64,000 nucleotides of DNA from Actinophytocola gossypii (GTDB lineage Bacteria; Actinomycetota; Actinomycetes; Mycobacteriales; Pseudonocardiaceae): the NCBI RefSeq assembly GCF_025165815.1, contig NZ_JAFFZE010000009.1, positions 186,001 through 250,000 of the forward strand, written 5' to 3'. This document shows, in pieces, positions 10,084 to 20,197 of the stretch. The translations under genes were made by a program, and so were the position numbers. The first letter of the stretch is position 1. Each line of letters opens with the position of its first letter. The notes under the pieces were generated by a model that searched no databases, was not told the DNA's origin, and worked only from the letters and a program-made list of their open reading frames with translations.

Positions 10084-11084
10084 GAACCGGCCTCGGCCTT
10101 CGCCTTGGCCCTCGGGGTGGCGGGCACCTTCTTGCGCGCCGGCGGCTTCTTGGCCGTCGTGCGGCCACCTCGGTCGACCTTGCCCAGCGCCTTGAGCGCG
10201 GACTCGTAGATCTCGTCCGGGTCGAGCCGGCGCAGCTCCTCGGCGAGGCAGTCCCGCACCTGCCGCCGTTGCAGCGCCACCCGCCGCGCCGGTTGGCCAG
10301 GCTGGTTCAGCTCACCGATCGCGCCGTCCGGGCGGCTCAGCTCCACCGCACCCGACCGGCGCTCCAGCTCCACCTTGACGATCCCCGGTCCGGACCGCGC
10401 CTTCACCCGCCGCACCGGCAGCCGCAGCCGCGCCGCCAGCCACGCCGCGAGCAGGTCGGCCGACGGCGAGTCGGCCTCGCCACTCACCGTCGCGCCGGTC
10501 ACCCGCTCGTACGGCGGCAGGTCCAGCGCGGAGGCCAGCACGGCCCGCCACAGCGTCAGCCTGGTCCACGCCAGGTCGGTGTCGCCGTGCGTGTACGACT
10601 TCGCCCGCGCCTCCAGCGCCCGGTTCGGGTTCCTGGCCGTGGCCGCGTCGGTGATCCGGCGCGTCGCCAACTGGCCGATCGGGTCCTGGGCCGGCACCGG
10701 CGGCGCCTCGAACGGCCACCAGGCCACCACGGGCGCGTCCGGCAGCAGCAGCGGCACCACGACCGACGCGCCCTCGTTGGCCAGCGGGCCGTAGAGCCGC
10801 AGCACCACGACCTCGCTCGCGCCCGCGTCGCCGCCGACCCGGATCTGCGCGTCCAGCCTGGCCGACGCCTTCTTCGCGCCGCGCGCCACCACGATCACCC
10901 GGCACGGGTGCTCCCGGCTCGCGTGGTTCGCCGCGTCGATGACGTCCTCGGTGCGCTCGCTGTCGTCGGTGACGATCACCAGCGTGAGCACCCGGCCGAT
11001 GGTGTTCGCGCCGCCCTGTTCCCGCAGCTGCACGAGCTTGCTGTTCACCTGCGACGTCGTGGTCGCCGGGAGGTCGATGATCAC
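10080..11084 (-). CDS. opcA: Glucose-6-phosphate dehydrogenase assembly protein OpcA
   Basis: A 334-residue OpcA, the factor that assembles or activates glucose-6-phosphate dehydrogenase in cyanobacteria and actinobacteria. The start is GTG at 11084 (MIIDLPATTTSQVNSKLVQL), overlapping the zwf stop. The WWPFEAPPVPAQDPIGQLATRRITD block is typical. The C-terminus is a lysine/alanine/proline-rich tail (KKPPARKKVPATPRAKAKAE), probably disordered and perhaps nucleic-acid or partner binding. Position directly after zwf is the standard arrangement. Confidence 0.96.
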   Translation of the reverse strand: MIIDLPATTTSQVNSKLVQLREQGGANTIGRVLTLVIVTDDSERTEDVIDAANHASREHPCRVIVVARGAKKASARLDAQIRVGGDAGASEVVVLRLYGPLANEGASVVVPLLLPDAPVVAWWPFEAPPVPAQDPIGQLATRRITDAATARNPNRALEARAKSYTHGDTDLAWTRLTLWRAVLASALDLPPYERVTGATVSGEADSPSADLLAAWLAARLRLPVRRVKARSGPGIVKVELERRSGAVELSRPDGAIGELNQPGQPARRVALQRRQVRDCLAEELRRLDPDEIYESALKALGKVDRGGRTTAKKPPARKKVPATPRAKAKAEAGS

Positions 11085-12610
11085 GGGCGCCTCCAGTGTC
11101 GGCCGGTGCGGGACAGCATCGTGGTCGCCGAGTCCGGCCCCCACGTGCCGGCCCGGTAGGGCTCCGGACGGCCCGACGAGCGCCAGGCGTCGATGATCGG
11201 GTCCAGGATCTCCCAGGACCGCTCGACCTCGTCGTTCATCGGGAACAGCGACGGCTCGCCGAGCAGCATGTCCAGGATCAGCCGCTCGTAGGCCTCCGGC
11301 GAGGACTCGGTGAACGAGTGCCCGTAGCTGAAGTCCATCGACACGTCCCGCACCTCCATGGTGGAGCCGGGGACCTTCGAGCCGAACCGCATGGTCACGC
11401 CCTCGTCCGGCTGCACCCGGAACACCAGCGCGTTCTGGCCGAGCTCCTCGGTGGCGGTGTCGTCGAAGGGCAGGTGCGGCGCGCGCTTGAACACCACCGC
11501 GATCTCGGTGACCTTGCGGCCCAGCCGCTTGCCGGTGCGCAGGTAGAACGGCACCCCGGCCCAGCGGCGGGTCTCCACCGCGAGGGTGATCGCGGCGAAG
11601 GTCTCGGTGATCGAGTCCTTCGCGAAGCCCTCCTCCTGCAGCAGGCCGGGCACCTTCTGCCCGCCCTGCCAGCCGCCGGTGTACTGGCCGCGCGCGGTGG
11701 TCTCGGCGAACGGCTGCACCGGCGTGGTGGCGGCCAGGATCTTCGCCTTCTCCGCGCGCACCGCCCTCGGGTCGAACGAGACCGGCTCCTCCATCGCGAC
11801 CAGCGCGAGCAGCTGCAGCAGGTGGTTCTGGATGACGTCCCGGGCCGCGCCGATGCCGTCGTAGTAGCCCGCGCGCCCGCCGAGGCCGATGTCCTCGGCC
11901 ATGGTGATCTGCACGTGGTCGACGTAGTTGCCGTTCCAGACCGGCTCGAACAGCTGGTTGGCGAACCGCAACGCCAGGATGTTCTGCACCGTCTCCTTGC
12001 CGAGGTAGTGGTCGATGCGGAACACCGACTCCTCGGGGAAGACGTCGTTGACGATCTCGTTGAGCTCCTTGGCGCTGGCCAGGTCGTGCCCGAACGGCTT
12101 CTCGATGACCACCCGGCGCCACTGGTCCGGGTGCTGGTCGGCGAGCCCGGTACGCGCCAGCTGCTTGATCACCACCGGGAACGCGGCCGGCGGGATCGAC
12201 AGGTAGAACGCGTGGTTGCCGGCCGTGCCGCGGACCTGGTCCAGGTCCTCGATGCACTTGGCCAGGTTGTCGAAGGCGTTGTCGTCGTCGAACGAGCCCT
12301 GCACGAACCGGCAGCCCTCGGCCAGCTGGTTCCAGATCGACTCGCGGAACGGCGTCCGCGCGTACTTCTTGACCGCGTCGTGCACGACCTGGCCGAAGTC
12401 CTCGTCGGCCCAGTCCCGGCGGGCGAACCCGACCAGCGAGAAGCCCGGCGGCAGCAGGCCCCGGTTCGCCAGGTCGTAGATCGCCGGCATCAGCTTCTTG
12501 CGCGACAGGTCACCGGTGACGCCGAAGATCACCAGGCCGCACGGGCCGGCGATCGTGGGCAGCCTCTTGTCCCGCTCGTCGCGCAGCGGGTTCTGGAAGG
12601 TGCGAGTCAA
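11081..12610 (-). CDS. zwf: Glucose-6-phosphate 1-dehydrogenase
   Basis: A 509-residue enzyme oxidising glucose-6-phosphate with NADP, the entry step of the oxidative pentose phosphate pathway. The N-terminal FGVTGDLSRKKLMPAIYDL is the coenzyme fold, and RIDHYLGKETVQNIL is the substrate-binding signature. EKPFGHDLASA is also conserved. The start is a TTG at 12610 in TTGA overlap with the pgi stop, with GGAGG seven bases upstream; reading further upstream only enters the pgi gene in another frame. It is coupled to opcA by a GTGA overlap. Confidence 0.97.
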   Translation of the reverse strand: MTRTFQNPLRDERDKRLPTIAGPCGLVIFGVTGDLSRKKLMPAIYDLANRGLLPPGFSLVGFARRDWADEDFGQVVHDAVKKYARTPFRESIWNQLAEGCRFVQGSFDDDNAFDNLAKCIEDLDQVRGTAGNHAFYLSIPPAAFPVVIKQLARTGLADQHPDQWRRVVIEKPFGHDLASAKELNEIVNDVFPEESVFRIDHYLGKETVQNILALRFANQLFEPVWNGNYVDHVQITMAEDIGLGGRAGYYDGIGAARDVIQNHLLQLLALVAMEEPVSFDPRAVRAEKAKILAATTPVQPFAETTARGQYTGGWQGGQKVPGLLQEEGFAKDSITETFAAITLAVETRRWAGVPFYLRTGKRLGRKVTEIAVVFKRAPHLPFDDTATEELGQNALVFRVQPDEGVTMRFGSKVPGSTMEVRDVSMDFSYGHSFTESSPEAYERLILDMLLGEPSLFPMNDEVERSWEILDPIIDAWRSSGRPEPYRAGTWGPDSATTMLSRTGRHWRRP

Positions 12611-14235
12611 GCCCCAACCTCCTGAACGGCTTTGACCAAGTGGGCCAGACCAGCGGCCCGATCGGTGAAGTGCAACCGCAGCACCGGGCGCCCGTGGTCG
12701 GCGAGCACCTGCCCGTCGCCGAGGGCCTGCGCGCGCTGCAGCGTGCCGAGCGTGTACGGGCGGCCGGGCACCTGCAGGTCGTCGGTCACCGCGCCGGTGA
12801 TCTGCAGGAACGCCCCGTTCTGGTGGCCGCCCTTGTGGTACTGGCCGGTGGAGTGCAGGAACCTCGGCCCCCAGCCGAACGTGGTCTGCATGCCGGTGCG
12901 CCGGGCCAGCTCCGCGCGCAGCAGCACCGCCGACGCGTCCGCGATCCGGTCCAGGTAGGCCTGGACCGCGAGGTAGCCGTGCTCCGGGGTGGCGTCCAGC
13001 AGCGCGCCCAGCGCCACGCCGAGCGTCGAGGTGACCTCCGACAGCAGACCGGCCGAGGCGTACACCTCGACCGGGCCGTCGGTGAACACCGGCGCGCCGC
13101 CGTCGTCGTCGGTCGGCGAGTCGAGCAGCGAGCGGGCCGCCTTCTTCGCCGCCTCCACGTCGGGCTGGTCGAACGGGTTGATCCCGAGCAGCCTGCCCAC
13201 CATCGCGGTGGCGAACTCCCACACCAGGAACAGCCCGCCCAGGGAACCGGACGTGGCCAGCATCGTCGTGTCGTCGCTCTGGCCGATCGCGACCCGGGTG
13301 GCGTCCGTGCCGGCGTCGGCGAAGCCCGGACTGTCCGGCGCCTCGACGACCACCGGCAGCAGGCCGGTGCCGTCCTTGCCGGTGGACTCGGCGATGAGCT
13401 GCTCGGCCCAGTCGCCGAAGCCCTTGATGCCCGAGCCGGTGTCGGCCAGCACGACCTTCTCGGCGCCCCGCGTGTGCGCGGCGCCGAGCACGGCGGCCAG
13501 CAGCACCGCCGGGTTCTCGGCGCTGTCCCGTGCGAGGTCGGCCGCGGTGTTCGCGGCGTCGCCGAGCAGTGTTCGCAGGTCGACGCCGGCCAGCCCGGCC
13601 GGCACCAGCCCGAACGCGGTCAGCGCCGAGTACCGGCCGCCGACGTTCGGGTCGGCGAGGAACACCTTGCGGTAGCCGGCCTCCTCGGCCTCCTTCGCCA
13701 GCGGCGAGCCGGGGTCGGTGACCACGACGATCCGGGACGCGGCGTCGATGCCCTCCGCCGCGAACGCCTCGGTGAAGATCCGCCGGTGGCTGTCGGTCTC
13801 CACGGTGGACCCCGACTTGGACGACACCACCAGCACGGTGCTGGTCAGGTCACCCTCGAGCGCGTCGGCGACCTGGCCGGGATCGGTGGTGTCCAGCACG
13901 ATCAGCGGCCGGCCGGCGGTGTTCGTGATCACCTCCGGGGCGAGCGACGACCCGCCCATGCCGGCCAGCACGACCCGGTTGACCCCCTCGGCGTGCAGCT
14001 GGCCGCGCAGCTCCGCGATCTCCCCGAGCAACGGCTCGGACGTCTCGTGCAGCCTGGTCCAGGCCAGCCGGACGGACGCCTCGGACTCGGCCTCCGGCCC
14101 CCACAGCGTTGCGTCCTGCGCCATCAGCCGGGAGGCGACCTTGTCCGCGACCAGCTGCTCGATCAGCGGCGTGGTCTCGGCGAGGAGGCCCTCCTGAGCG
14201 GATCCCGGTCGCCCCTCCGGCTTCTCCACGGTCAT
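12607..14235 (-). CDS. pgi: Glucose-6-phosphate isomerase
   Basis: A 542-residue phosphoglucose isomerase of the actinobacterial/mycobacterial long type. Recognisable sugar-isomerase (SIS) blocks are LAGMGGSSLAPEVI, VSSKSGSTVETDS and the C-terminal FLHSTGQYHKGGHQNGAFLQI. The ATG at 14235 follows tal by nine bases and the stop overlaps the zwf TTG. Its position between tal and zwf differs from M. tuberculosis, where pgi lies elsewhere. It lets one transcript supply isomerase together with the oxidative and non-oxidative pentose branches, so fructose-6-phosphate can be recycled to NADPH. Confidence 0.95.
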   Translation of the reverse strand: MTVEKPEGRPGSAQEGLLAETTPLIEQLVADKVASRLMAQDATLWGPEAESEASVRLAWTRLHETSEPLLGEIAELRGQLHAEGVNRVVLAGMGGSSLAPEVITNTAGRPLIVLDTTDPGQVADALEGDLTSTVLVVSSKSGSTVETDSHRRIFTEAFAAEGIDAASRIVVVTDPGSPLAKEAEEAGYRKVFLADPNVGGRYSALTAFGLVPAGLAGVDLRTLLGDAANTAADLARDSAENPAVLLAAVLGAAHTRGAEKVVLADTGSGIKGFGDWAEQLIAESTGKDGTGLLPVVVEAPDSPGFADAGTDATRVAIGQSDDTTMLATSGSLGGLFLVWEFATAMVGRLLGINPFDQPDVEAAKKAARSLLDSPTDDDGGAPVFTDGPVEVYASAGLLSEVTSTLGVALGALLDATPEHGYLAVQAYLDRIADASAVLLRAELARRTGMQTTFGWGPRFLHSTGQYHKGGHQNGAFLQITGAVTDDLQVPGRPYTLGTLQRAQALGDGQVLADHGRPVLRLHFTDRAAGLAHLVKAVQEVGA

Positions 14236-14244
14236 CTGCTTGTC

Positions 14245-15363
14245 TCAGCTCCCTGTCGAGCTCGCGGCCTTCAGCTGCCCGCCGACGGTGTCGAGCAGCT
14301 CTTCCCATGACTTCTCGAACTTGTCTACGCCCTCGTTCTCGAGTGTCAGGAAAACGTCGGTGATGTCGATGCCCACGTTCGCCAGGTCGTCGAACACCTG
14401 CTGCGCCTCGGCCGCGGTGCCGGTGACCGTGTCGCCGCGCAGCACGCTGTGCTCGGCGGCCGCGTGCAGCGTGGCCTCCGGCATCGTGTTCACCGTGTCG
14501 GCGACGACCAGCTCGTCGACGTAGAGGGTGGGGGAGTAGTCCGGGTTCTTCACCCCGGTCGACGCCCACAGTGGACGCTGCGGCTTGGCGCCGTCGTTCA
14601 CCAGGGCGTTCCACCGGTCGCCGGTGAAGAACTCCTGGAACGCGGCGTAGGCCAGGCGCGCGTTGGCCACGGCCGCCTTGCCGCGCAACGCCTTCGCCTC
14701 GTCGGTGGCGAGCGCGTCCAGTCGCTTGTCGACCTCGGTGTCCACACGGGACACGAAGAACGAGGCGACCGAGACCAGTGTGGACACGTCGTGCCCGTTG
14801 GCCTTGGCCTGCTCCAGCCCGTCCACGAACGCGGCCATGACCTCCCGGTACCGCTCGACCGAGAAGATCAGCGTGACGTTGACGCTGACGCCCTCGGCGA
14901 GCGTGCGGGTGATCGCCGGCAGGCCGGCCGAGGTGGCCGGGATCTTCACCAGCAGGTTCGGCCGGTCGACGGTCTTCCACAGGTCGAGCGCCTCGGCGAC
15001 CGTCTTGTCGGTCTCGTGCGCCAGCCGGGGGTCGACCTCGATCGACACCCGGCCGTCGACGCCGCCGGTGGCCTGCCACACGTCCCGGAACAGGTCGCAG
15101 GCGTTGCGGATGTCGGTGGTGGTGATCTCGCGCACGGCGGCGTCCAGCGACGCGCCGCGGGCGGCCAGGTCGCGGACCTGCTCGTCGTAGTCGGCCGCCT
15201 CGGACACCGCCTTGGCGAAGATCGTCGGGTTGCTGGTGACGCCGACCACGTGCTTGTCGCGGATCAGCCCCGCGAGGTTGCCGGAGTTGAGCCGGCGCCG
15301 GGAGACGTCGTCCAGCCAGATGGACACGCCGGCGTCGGAAAGCTGGGCGAGCTTGTCGGTCAT
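14245..15363 (-). CDS. tal: Transaldolase
   Basis: A 372-residue transaldolase moving dihydroxyacetone units between sugar phosphates. It has the N-terminal [14 protein letters not shown] block, [11 protein letters not shown], the Schiff-base lysine in LLVKIPAT and the later [12 protein letters not shown]. Length fits the actinobacterial class. The ATG at 15363 overlaps the tkt stop (ATGA), so the open frame upstream is not part of the protein. Confidence 0.97.
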   Translation of the reverse strand: MTDKLAQLSDAGVSIWLDDVSRRRLNSGNLAGLIRDKHVVGVTSNPTIFAKAVSEAADYDEQVRDLAARGASLDAAVREITTTDIRNACDLFRDVWQATGGVDGRVSIEVDPRLAHETDKTVAEALDLWKTVDRPNLLVKIPATSAGLPAITRTLAEGVSVNVTLIFSVERYREVMAAFVDGLEQAKANGHDVSTLVSVASFFVSRVDTEVDKRLDALATDEAKALRGKAAVANARLAYAAFQEFFTGDRWNALVNDGAKPQRPLWASTGVKNPDYSPTLYVDELVVADTVNTMPEATLHAAAEHSVLRGDTVTGTAAEAQQVFDDLANVGIDITDVFLTLENEGVDKFEKSWEELLDTVGGQLKAASSTGS

Positions 15364-17471
15364 GATTGCCCTTCCAGTCGCTTGAGGGTGCGGCGCGCCG
15401 CCGACACGACCGCCTCCGAGGTGAACCCGAACTTCTCGAACAGGGTCTGGTAGTCGGCCGACGCGCCGAAGTGCTCGATGGAGACGACCTCGCCCGCGTC
15501 GCCGACGAACCGGTGCCACGGCTGCGCGATCCCGGCCTCGACCGCGACCCGCGCGCGCACGGTGGGCGGGATCACGCTGTCGCGGTAGGCCTGGTCCTGT
15601 GCGTCGAACCACTCCACCGACGGCATCGAAACCACCCTCGTGGCAACGCCGTCCGCCTCGAGGATCTTCCGTGCCTCGACCGCCATCTGCAGCTCGGAGC
15701 CGGTGGCGACGAGCACCACCTCGGGTACCCCGCCGGAGGCGTCCGCAAGCACGTACCCGCCGCGCTTGACCCCCTCGGCGGCCAGCTCCCGGGTGCCCTC
15801 CAGTACGGGCAGGTTCTGCCTGGTCAGCGCCATGCCGACCGGGTGGCTGGACTGTTCCAGCGTGGCCCGCCAGGCGGCCGCCGTCTCGTTGGCGTCACCC
15901 GGTCGGACGATCACCAGGTCGGGGATGGCACGCAGCGCGGCCAGGTGCTCGATCGGCTGGTGGGTCGGGCCGTCCTCGCCGAGGCCGATCGAGTCGTGCG
16001 TCCACACGTAGGTGACCGGCAGTTTCTGCAGCGCGGCCAGGCGCACCGGCGGTCGCATGTAGTCGCTGAACACCAGGAACGTCGCGCCGTACGGGCGGGT
16101 CGGGCCGTGCAGCACGATGCCGTTGAGGATCGAGCCCATCGCGTGCTCACGGACGCCGAAGTGCAGCGTGCGGCCGTAGGGCTGCGCGGTGAACTCCTTC
16201 GTGGTGGCACCGACCGGGCCGAACGAGTCGGCGCCCTTCATCGTGGTGTTGTTGGACTCGGCGAGGTCCGCGGAGCCACCCCACAGCTCGGGCAGCACGT
16301 CGGCCAGTGCGCTGAGCACCTCGCCGGACGCCTTGCGGGTGGCCGGGCCCTTCTCGGTGGGCTCCCAGGTGGGCAGGGCGTCGGCCCAGCCGTCCGGCAG
16401 CCGGTAGGCGGTGGCCCGGTCGAGGAGGGCCTTGCGCTCCGGGTTGGCGCGGGACCAGGCGTCGAACTCCACCTGCCACTCGGCGTGCGCCTGCTTGCCG
16501 CGCTCGACGACCATCCGGGTGTGCGTGAGCACCTTCTCCTCGACGACGAACTTCTGCTCCGGGTCGAAGCCGAGGATCTTCTTGACCTCGGCGACCTCCT
16601 CGTCGCCCAGCGCGGCGCCGTGCGCCTTGCCGGTGTTCATCTTGTTCGGCGCCGGGTAGCCGATCACCGTCTTGAGCAGGATGAACGACGGGCGCGTGGT
16701 CTCCCGCCTGGCGGCCTCGACGGCGGCCAGGATCGCGCTGACGTCCTCGCCGCCCTCGACGACCTGGACGTGCCAGCCGTAGGCCTCGTAGCGGGCGGCG
16801 GTGTCCTCGGAGAGGGCGATGTTGGTGTCGTCCTCGATGGAGATCTTGTTGTCGTCGTAGAAGACGATGAGGTTGCCCAGCTCCTGGCGGCCGGCGATCG
16901 AGGAGGCCTCGGACGAGACACCCTCCTCGATGTCGCCGTCCGAGCAGACGACGTAGATGTGGTGGTCGAAGACACTCTCGCCCGGCGCGGCGTCCGGATC
17001 GAACAGTCCGCGCTCGCGGCGGGCGGCCATCGCCATGCCGACCGCGGATGCGATGCCCTGGCCGAGCGGCCCGGTGGTGATCTCGACGCCTGCGGTGTGG
17101 CCGTGCTCCGGGTGGCCCGGGGTCAGCGAGCCCCACTTCCGGAGCGCCTCGATGTCCTCGATCTCCAGGCCGTAGCCGGACAGGAAGAGCTGCAGGTAGA
17201 GGGTGAGGCTGGAGTGGCCTGCGGAGAGCACGAACCGGTCCCGGCCGATCCAGTCCGGGTCGGTCGGGTCGTGGCGCATGACCCGCTGGTAGAGCGCGTA
17301 GGCGAGCGGGGCGAGGCTCATCGCGGTGCCGGGGTGACCGCTGCCGCGGTTCTGCACGGCGTCCGCGGCGAGGACGCGAATCGTGTCGACGGCACGCTTG
17401 TCGAGGTCGGTCCAGTCGTCCGGGACGCGCTGTGTGGTCAGTCGGGTGAGTTCGTCAGTACTGATGGACAC
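15360..17471 (-). CDS. tkt: Transketolase
   Basis: A 703-residue thiamine-diphosphate enzyme transferring two-carbon units in the pentose phosphate pathway. The ThDP/metal motif [21 protein letters not shown]...DDNKISIE lies near residues 155-190. [19 protein letters not shown] and [19 protein letters not shown] are further signatures. The start is GTG at 17471 with GGGAG about ten bases upstream. It heads the six-gene minus-strand operon down to pgl, with every junction overlapping or at most nine bases apart. The ctaB gene diverges from the shared upstream region. Confidence 0.97.
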   Translation of the reverse strand: MSISTDELTRLTTQRVPDDWTDLDKRAVDTIRVLAADAVQNRGSGHPGTAMSLAPLAYALYQRVMRHDPTDPDWIGRDRFVLSAGHSSLTLYLQLFLSGYGLEIEDIEALRKWGSLTPGHPEHGHTAGVEITTGPLGQGIASAVGMAMAARRERGLFDPDAAPGESVFDHHIYVVCSDGDIEEGVSSEASSIAGRQELGNLIVFYDDNKISIEDDTNIALSEDTAARYEAYGWHVQVVEGGEDVSAILAAVEAARRETTRPSFILLKTVIGYPAPNKMNTGKAHGAALGDEEVAEVKKILGFDPEQKFVVEEKVLTHTRMVVERGKQAHAEWQVEFDAWSRANPERKALLDRATAYRLPDGWADALPTWEPTEKGPATRKASGEVLSALADVLPELWGGSADLAESNNTTMKGADSFGPVGATTKEFTAQPYGRTLHFGVREHAMGSILNGIVLHGPTRPYGATFLVFSDYMRPPVRLAALQKLPVTYVWTHDSIGLGEDGPTHQPIEHLAALRAIPDLVIVRPGDANETAAAWRATLEQSSHPVGMALTRQNLPVLEGTRELAAEGVKRGGYVLADASGGVPEVVLVATGSELQMAVEARKILEADGVATRVVSMPSVEWFDAQDQAYRDSVIPPTVRARVAVEAGIAQPWHRFVGDAGEVVSIEHFGASADYQTLFEKFGFTSEAVVSAARRTLKRLEGQS

Positions 17472-17659
17472 GGAGTCAGGCTCCCATTTTCTCGGCGTTC
17501 CAAACGTGCGAGCCGCCCGCGTGTCGCGGAAGATCCACCGGGCGTCGTCCCCTCGTCGTCCCTCGTCAGGGACAGCCTAGTCAAAACCACCCGCGGGCGG
17601 CCGTCCATGGTCACGCGGCTACCATGCGAGGCGTTGCCGAACTGACCATGGGGAGCCAC

Positions 17660-18610
17660 ATGCCGCCGGTGAGCGCCGTCCGTGGTGCCGATCAAGGTGC
17701 CGCTCGTGGGCCGCGCCGTCGCAGGGACGTACTGCTGGCGTACGTCGCGCTGACGAAGCCGCGGATCATCGAACTCCTGCTGGTGACCACCGTGCCGGCG
17801 ATGATGCTCGCGGAGCGTGGCGTCCCGTCGCCGTGGCTGGTGTTCGCCACGCTGTTCGGCGGCACGATGGCCGCGGCGTCCGCGAACGCCCTGAACTGCG
17901 TGGCCGACGCCGACATCGACGCGGTGATGAAGCGGACGTCGGCGCGGCCGCTGCCCAGGCATCAGGTGCCTCCTCGTCGCGCGCTCGTGTTCGGTGTGGT
18001 GCTGGGTGTGCTGTCGTTCGCCTGGCTGTGGCCGACGACGAACCTGTTGGCCGCGTGCCTGTCGGTGGCCGCCATCCTGTTCTACGTACTGATCTACACA
18101 ATGGTTCTGAAGCGGCGCACCGCGCAGAACATCGTGTGGGGCGGGGCGGCCGGTTGCATGCCGGTGGTGATCGGGTGGTCGGCGGTGACCGGCGGTATCG
18201 AGTGGCCGGCACTGGTGATGTTCGGCGTGATCTTCTTCTGGACGCCGCCGCACTTCTGGGCGCTGGCGATGCGGTTCAAGGAGGACTACGCACGGGCCGG
18301 CGTGCCGATGCTGCCGGTGGTCACCACGGCGCAGCGGGTGGCGCGGCAGATCCTCACCTACTCGTGGGTGATGGTCGTGTGGACGCTGCTCCTCGTGCCC
18401 GCGACCGGCTGGATGTACACGGCGTTCGCGGTCGGCGTTGGTGCGTGGTTCCTCGTGGTCGCCCACCGCCTGTACGCGGCGGTCCGGCGCGGCGAGCCCG
18501 GCCAGCCGATGAAGCTGTTCCACATGTCGAACACGTACCTGACGCTGGTGTTCGTCGCCCTGGCCGTCGACTCGGCCCTGTCTCTCCCGGTCCTCGGCCT
18601 GCCGTTCTGA
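17660..18610 (+). CDS. ctaB: Protoheme IX farnesyltransferase (heme O synthase)
   Basis: A 316-residue integral membrane prenyltransferase that converts heme B to heme O for cytochrome oxidase. The UbiA-type Asp motif is [15 protein letters not shown]; several hydrophobic helices and [29 protein letters not shown] are typical. Three ATGs are possible (17624, 17648, 17660); I favour 17660 because GGGGAG lies five bases before it. TACCAT at 17620-17625 looks like a -10 that would exclude the first ATG. Divergent from tkt, as in related genomes; ctaA at 24 kb supplies the next step. Confidence 0.95.
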   Translation: MPPVSAVRGADQGAARGPRRRRDVLLAYVALTKPRIIELLLVTTVPAMMLAERGVPSPWLVFATLFGGTMAAASANALNCVADADIDAVMKRTSARPLPRHQVPPRRALVFGVVLGVLSFAWLWPTTNLLAACLSVAAILFYVLIYTMVLKRRTAQNIVWGGAAGCMPVVIGWSAVTGGIEWPALVMFGVIFFWTPPHFWALAMRFKEDYARAGVPMLPVVTTAQRVARQILTYSWVMVVWTLLLVPATGWMYTAFAVGVGAWFLVVAHRLYAAVRRGEPGQPMKLFHMSNTYLTLVFVALAVDSALSLPVLGLPF

Positions 18611-18756
18611 CGTGACCAGCGGACCGGCTTCTGGAAGGTCACGGAGAGGTCACGCGAGGTGGTCGGCCCAGACGTGGGTTTCGGGGAGTAGGTCGGTGAC
18701 CGGGACGGTGGTTGTCGCCACGGCAGCGGGTGCGGGCTACCTCGGCGGCGGGTCAT

Positions 18757-19440
18757 CTAGGACGCTGAGGCGTGGGCGTTGACGGCGGCCAGCAGCTCGG
18801 TCACGTCGTGGTCGTCGAGGGACTCGCGGATGTGTTGCCAGAGCATCAGGTTCGTCGCCGCCCAGCGGGAGTACGTGGCGGCGGCCTCGGCGTTGTAGAA
18901 GTAGTAGCCCTCGTCGTGCTTGTCCTGTTGTTCGCCGACGATCTTGTCGGCCAGTTCGCGTAGGGTGATGCCGTTCTCGGCCAGGTAGCGGTGGGACAGC
19001 ATGACGGGGGTCACCGGGAGCGCCTTGAACAGGGTGTCGGCGTCCGACAACGCCTGGGCTTCCAGGGAGATGTCCGGGCCGCGGTTGGCCATCTCGGCCT
19101 CGACGACGATGCGTTCGATCCACGCCGCCACGTCCTCGGCGACGCCGGCGTCGGCCAGGACGTCCTGGCGGAGCCTGCCACCGGCCGCGGCCGAGGAGTT
19201 GCGCCGGACCAGGTAGTTCACGTCGTGCACCAGCGCCGCCGTCTCGACCACGCTCACCTCCGCGCCGTTCGCCGTGGCGAAGCGCACCGCCTTGGCACGG
19301 ACGAAGCTCACGTGGTGCCAGCCGTGGAACGGCAACCGCTTGGCGTAGTGCGCGCACAGGGTGCGTACCTGGGCGTCGACGATCGCGATCGCGGCCGCGG
19401 GCACGGCGGAGCGCACCGTCGCGGCGTTCTCGGTGTGCAT
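18757..19440 (-). CDS. HD-domain protein
   Basis: A 227-residue soluble HD-superfamily protein. The metal-binding pattern is visible as H47-H48 in FHGWHHVSFV and H77-D78 in ALVHDVNYL, then DADTLFKAL further on, matching the predicted metal-dependent phosphohydrolase family. The ATG at 19440 is preceded by GGGGAGG at suitable spacing. Substrate cannot be told; similar proteins are often annotated as metal-dependent phosphohydrolases. It lies 113 nt downstream of the cupin-like gene in the same direction and could belong with that pair or stand alone. Confidence 0.8.
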   Translation of the reverse strand: MHTENAATVRSAVPAAAIAIVDAQVRTLCAHYAKRLPFHGWHHVSFVRAKAVRFATANGAEVSVVETAALVHDVNYLVRRNSSAAAGGRLRQDVLADAGVAEDVAAWIERIVVEAEMANRGPDISLEAQALSDADTLFKALPVTPVMLSHRYLAENGITLRELADKIVGEQQDKHDEGYYFYNAEAAATYSRWAATNLMLWQHIRESLDDHDVTELLAAVNAHASAS

Positions 19441-19553
19441 GGCGTGCCTCCCCAACAACCGGGCCTCGAGGGGCGCGGTTGTGAAGAGATGGTAAACGCC
19501 GCGTGTGGGGTGTGTCTGCCTCCGAAGGCTCCCTTCAGCTCAGTCCGGATGGG

Positions 19554-20192
19554 TCACAGTCGTTTCGCCAGGTGCTCCAGCCTCGTCTCGACCGGCACGT
19601 GGCGGTGGCTCTCCTGGGTCTCCGGGTCGTAGGACAGGCTCCACGGCGTCACCTGGCGCGACTTCACCAGGAACGTCATCGTGCTCTCCGCCGCCCGGGG
19701 GATCCGGTGGAAGTCCGACGCCAGCAGCGAGCCGGAGGCGCCGACCGGACACGGCGTGCTCCGCACGAGCTCGGCCGCGTTGATCAGCTCGGTCCCCGGA
19801 TGGATCGTCGCCGCGTAGCGTTCGTGCAGGTAGCCGCCACGCAGGATCGTCGTGCAGAAGTGGTAGCGGTGGTTGTGCACCGAGTCCGCGTAGCCCTGCC
19901 GCCAGTCCCGCTGCTCCTTGTACTCGTGCAGCCAGAACGTGAACGGCTCGTCGGGCCGGTCCCGCAGGCACCACGCGAAGTGCGTGGTCGTCTCCCTGGA
20001 CCGCTTGATGACGGCCTCGGCCTGGTCGTTGGGTAGTTCGAGCAGGTGGTGTCGCAGGTTCATGCGCAGACCCGGCTGCTCGGCCCAGGTCCCGAACCAC
20101 TTGTCGACACGGTCCCACTGCTGGGCCAGGTCGAACTCGGCCGTGCTCAGCTGCTCGGCCAGCTCGCCCAGGGCGGAAACCCGTAGGGGCAC
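19554..20192 (-). CDS. Cupin-like protein of unknown function
   Basis: A 212-residue soluble protein. The middle resembles a cupin/cysteine-dioxygenase-like barrel: a His cluster DSVHNHRYHFCTTILRGGYLHERYA with an H-x-H pair and a later conserved-looking H in ASDFHRI. The N-terminal 70 residues are helical and charged. GTG start at 20192, five bases after the stop of the membrane-protein gene, with GGGGAG inside that gene's last codons, so translation is coupled. I do not recognise a named family; the cupin call is by eye. It could be a metal-binding effector or enzyme controlled by the membrane partner. Confidence 0.6.
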   Translation of the reverse strand: MPLRVSALGELAEQLSTAEFDLAQQWDRVDKWFGTWAEQPGLRMNLRHHLLELPNDQAEAVIKRSRETTTHFAWCLRDRPDEPFTFWLHEYKEQRDWRQGYADSVHNHRYHFCTTILRGGYLHERYAATIHPGTELINAAELVRSTPCPVGASGSLLASDFHRIPRAAESTMTFLVKSRQVTPWSLSYDPETQESHRHVPVETRLEHLAKRL

Positions 20193-20197
20193 GGTTA

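Noticed and set aside
11096-12625. Long plus-strand frame opposite zwf
   Set aside because: Typical mirror frame of a high-G+C gene, rich in Arg, Gly and Val without motifs; zwf on the other strand is certain.
18650-18721. A 23-codon minus-strand frame (starts GTG, product begins MATTTVPVTDLL)
   Set aside because: Codon use looks coding-like, but there is no ribosome site and it is too short to support; it may be a gene remnant after ctaB.
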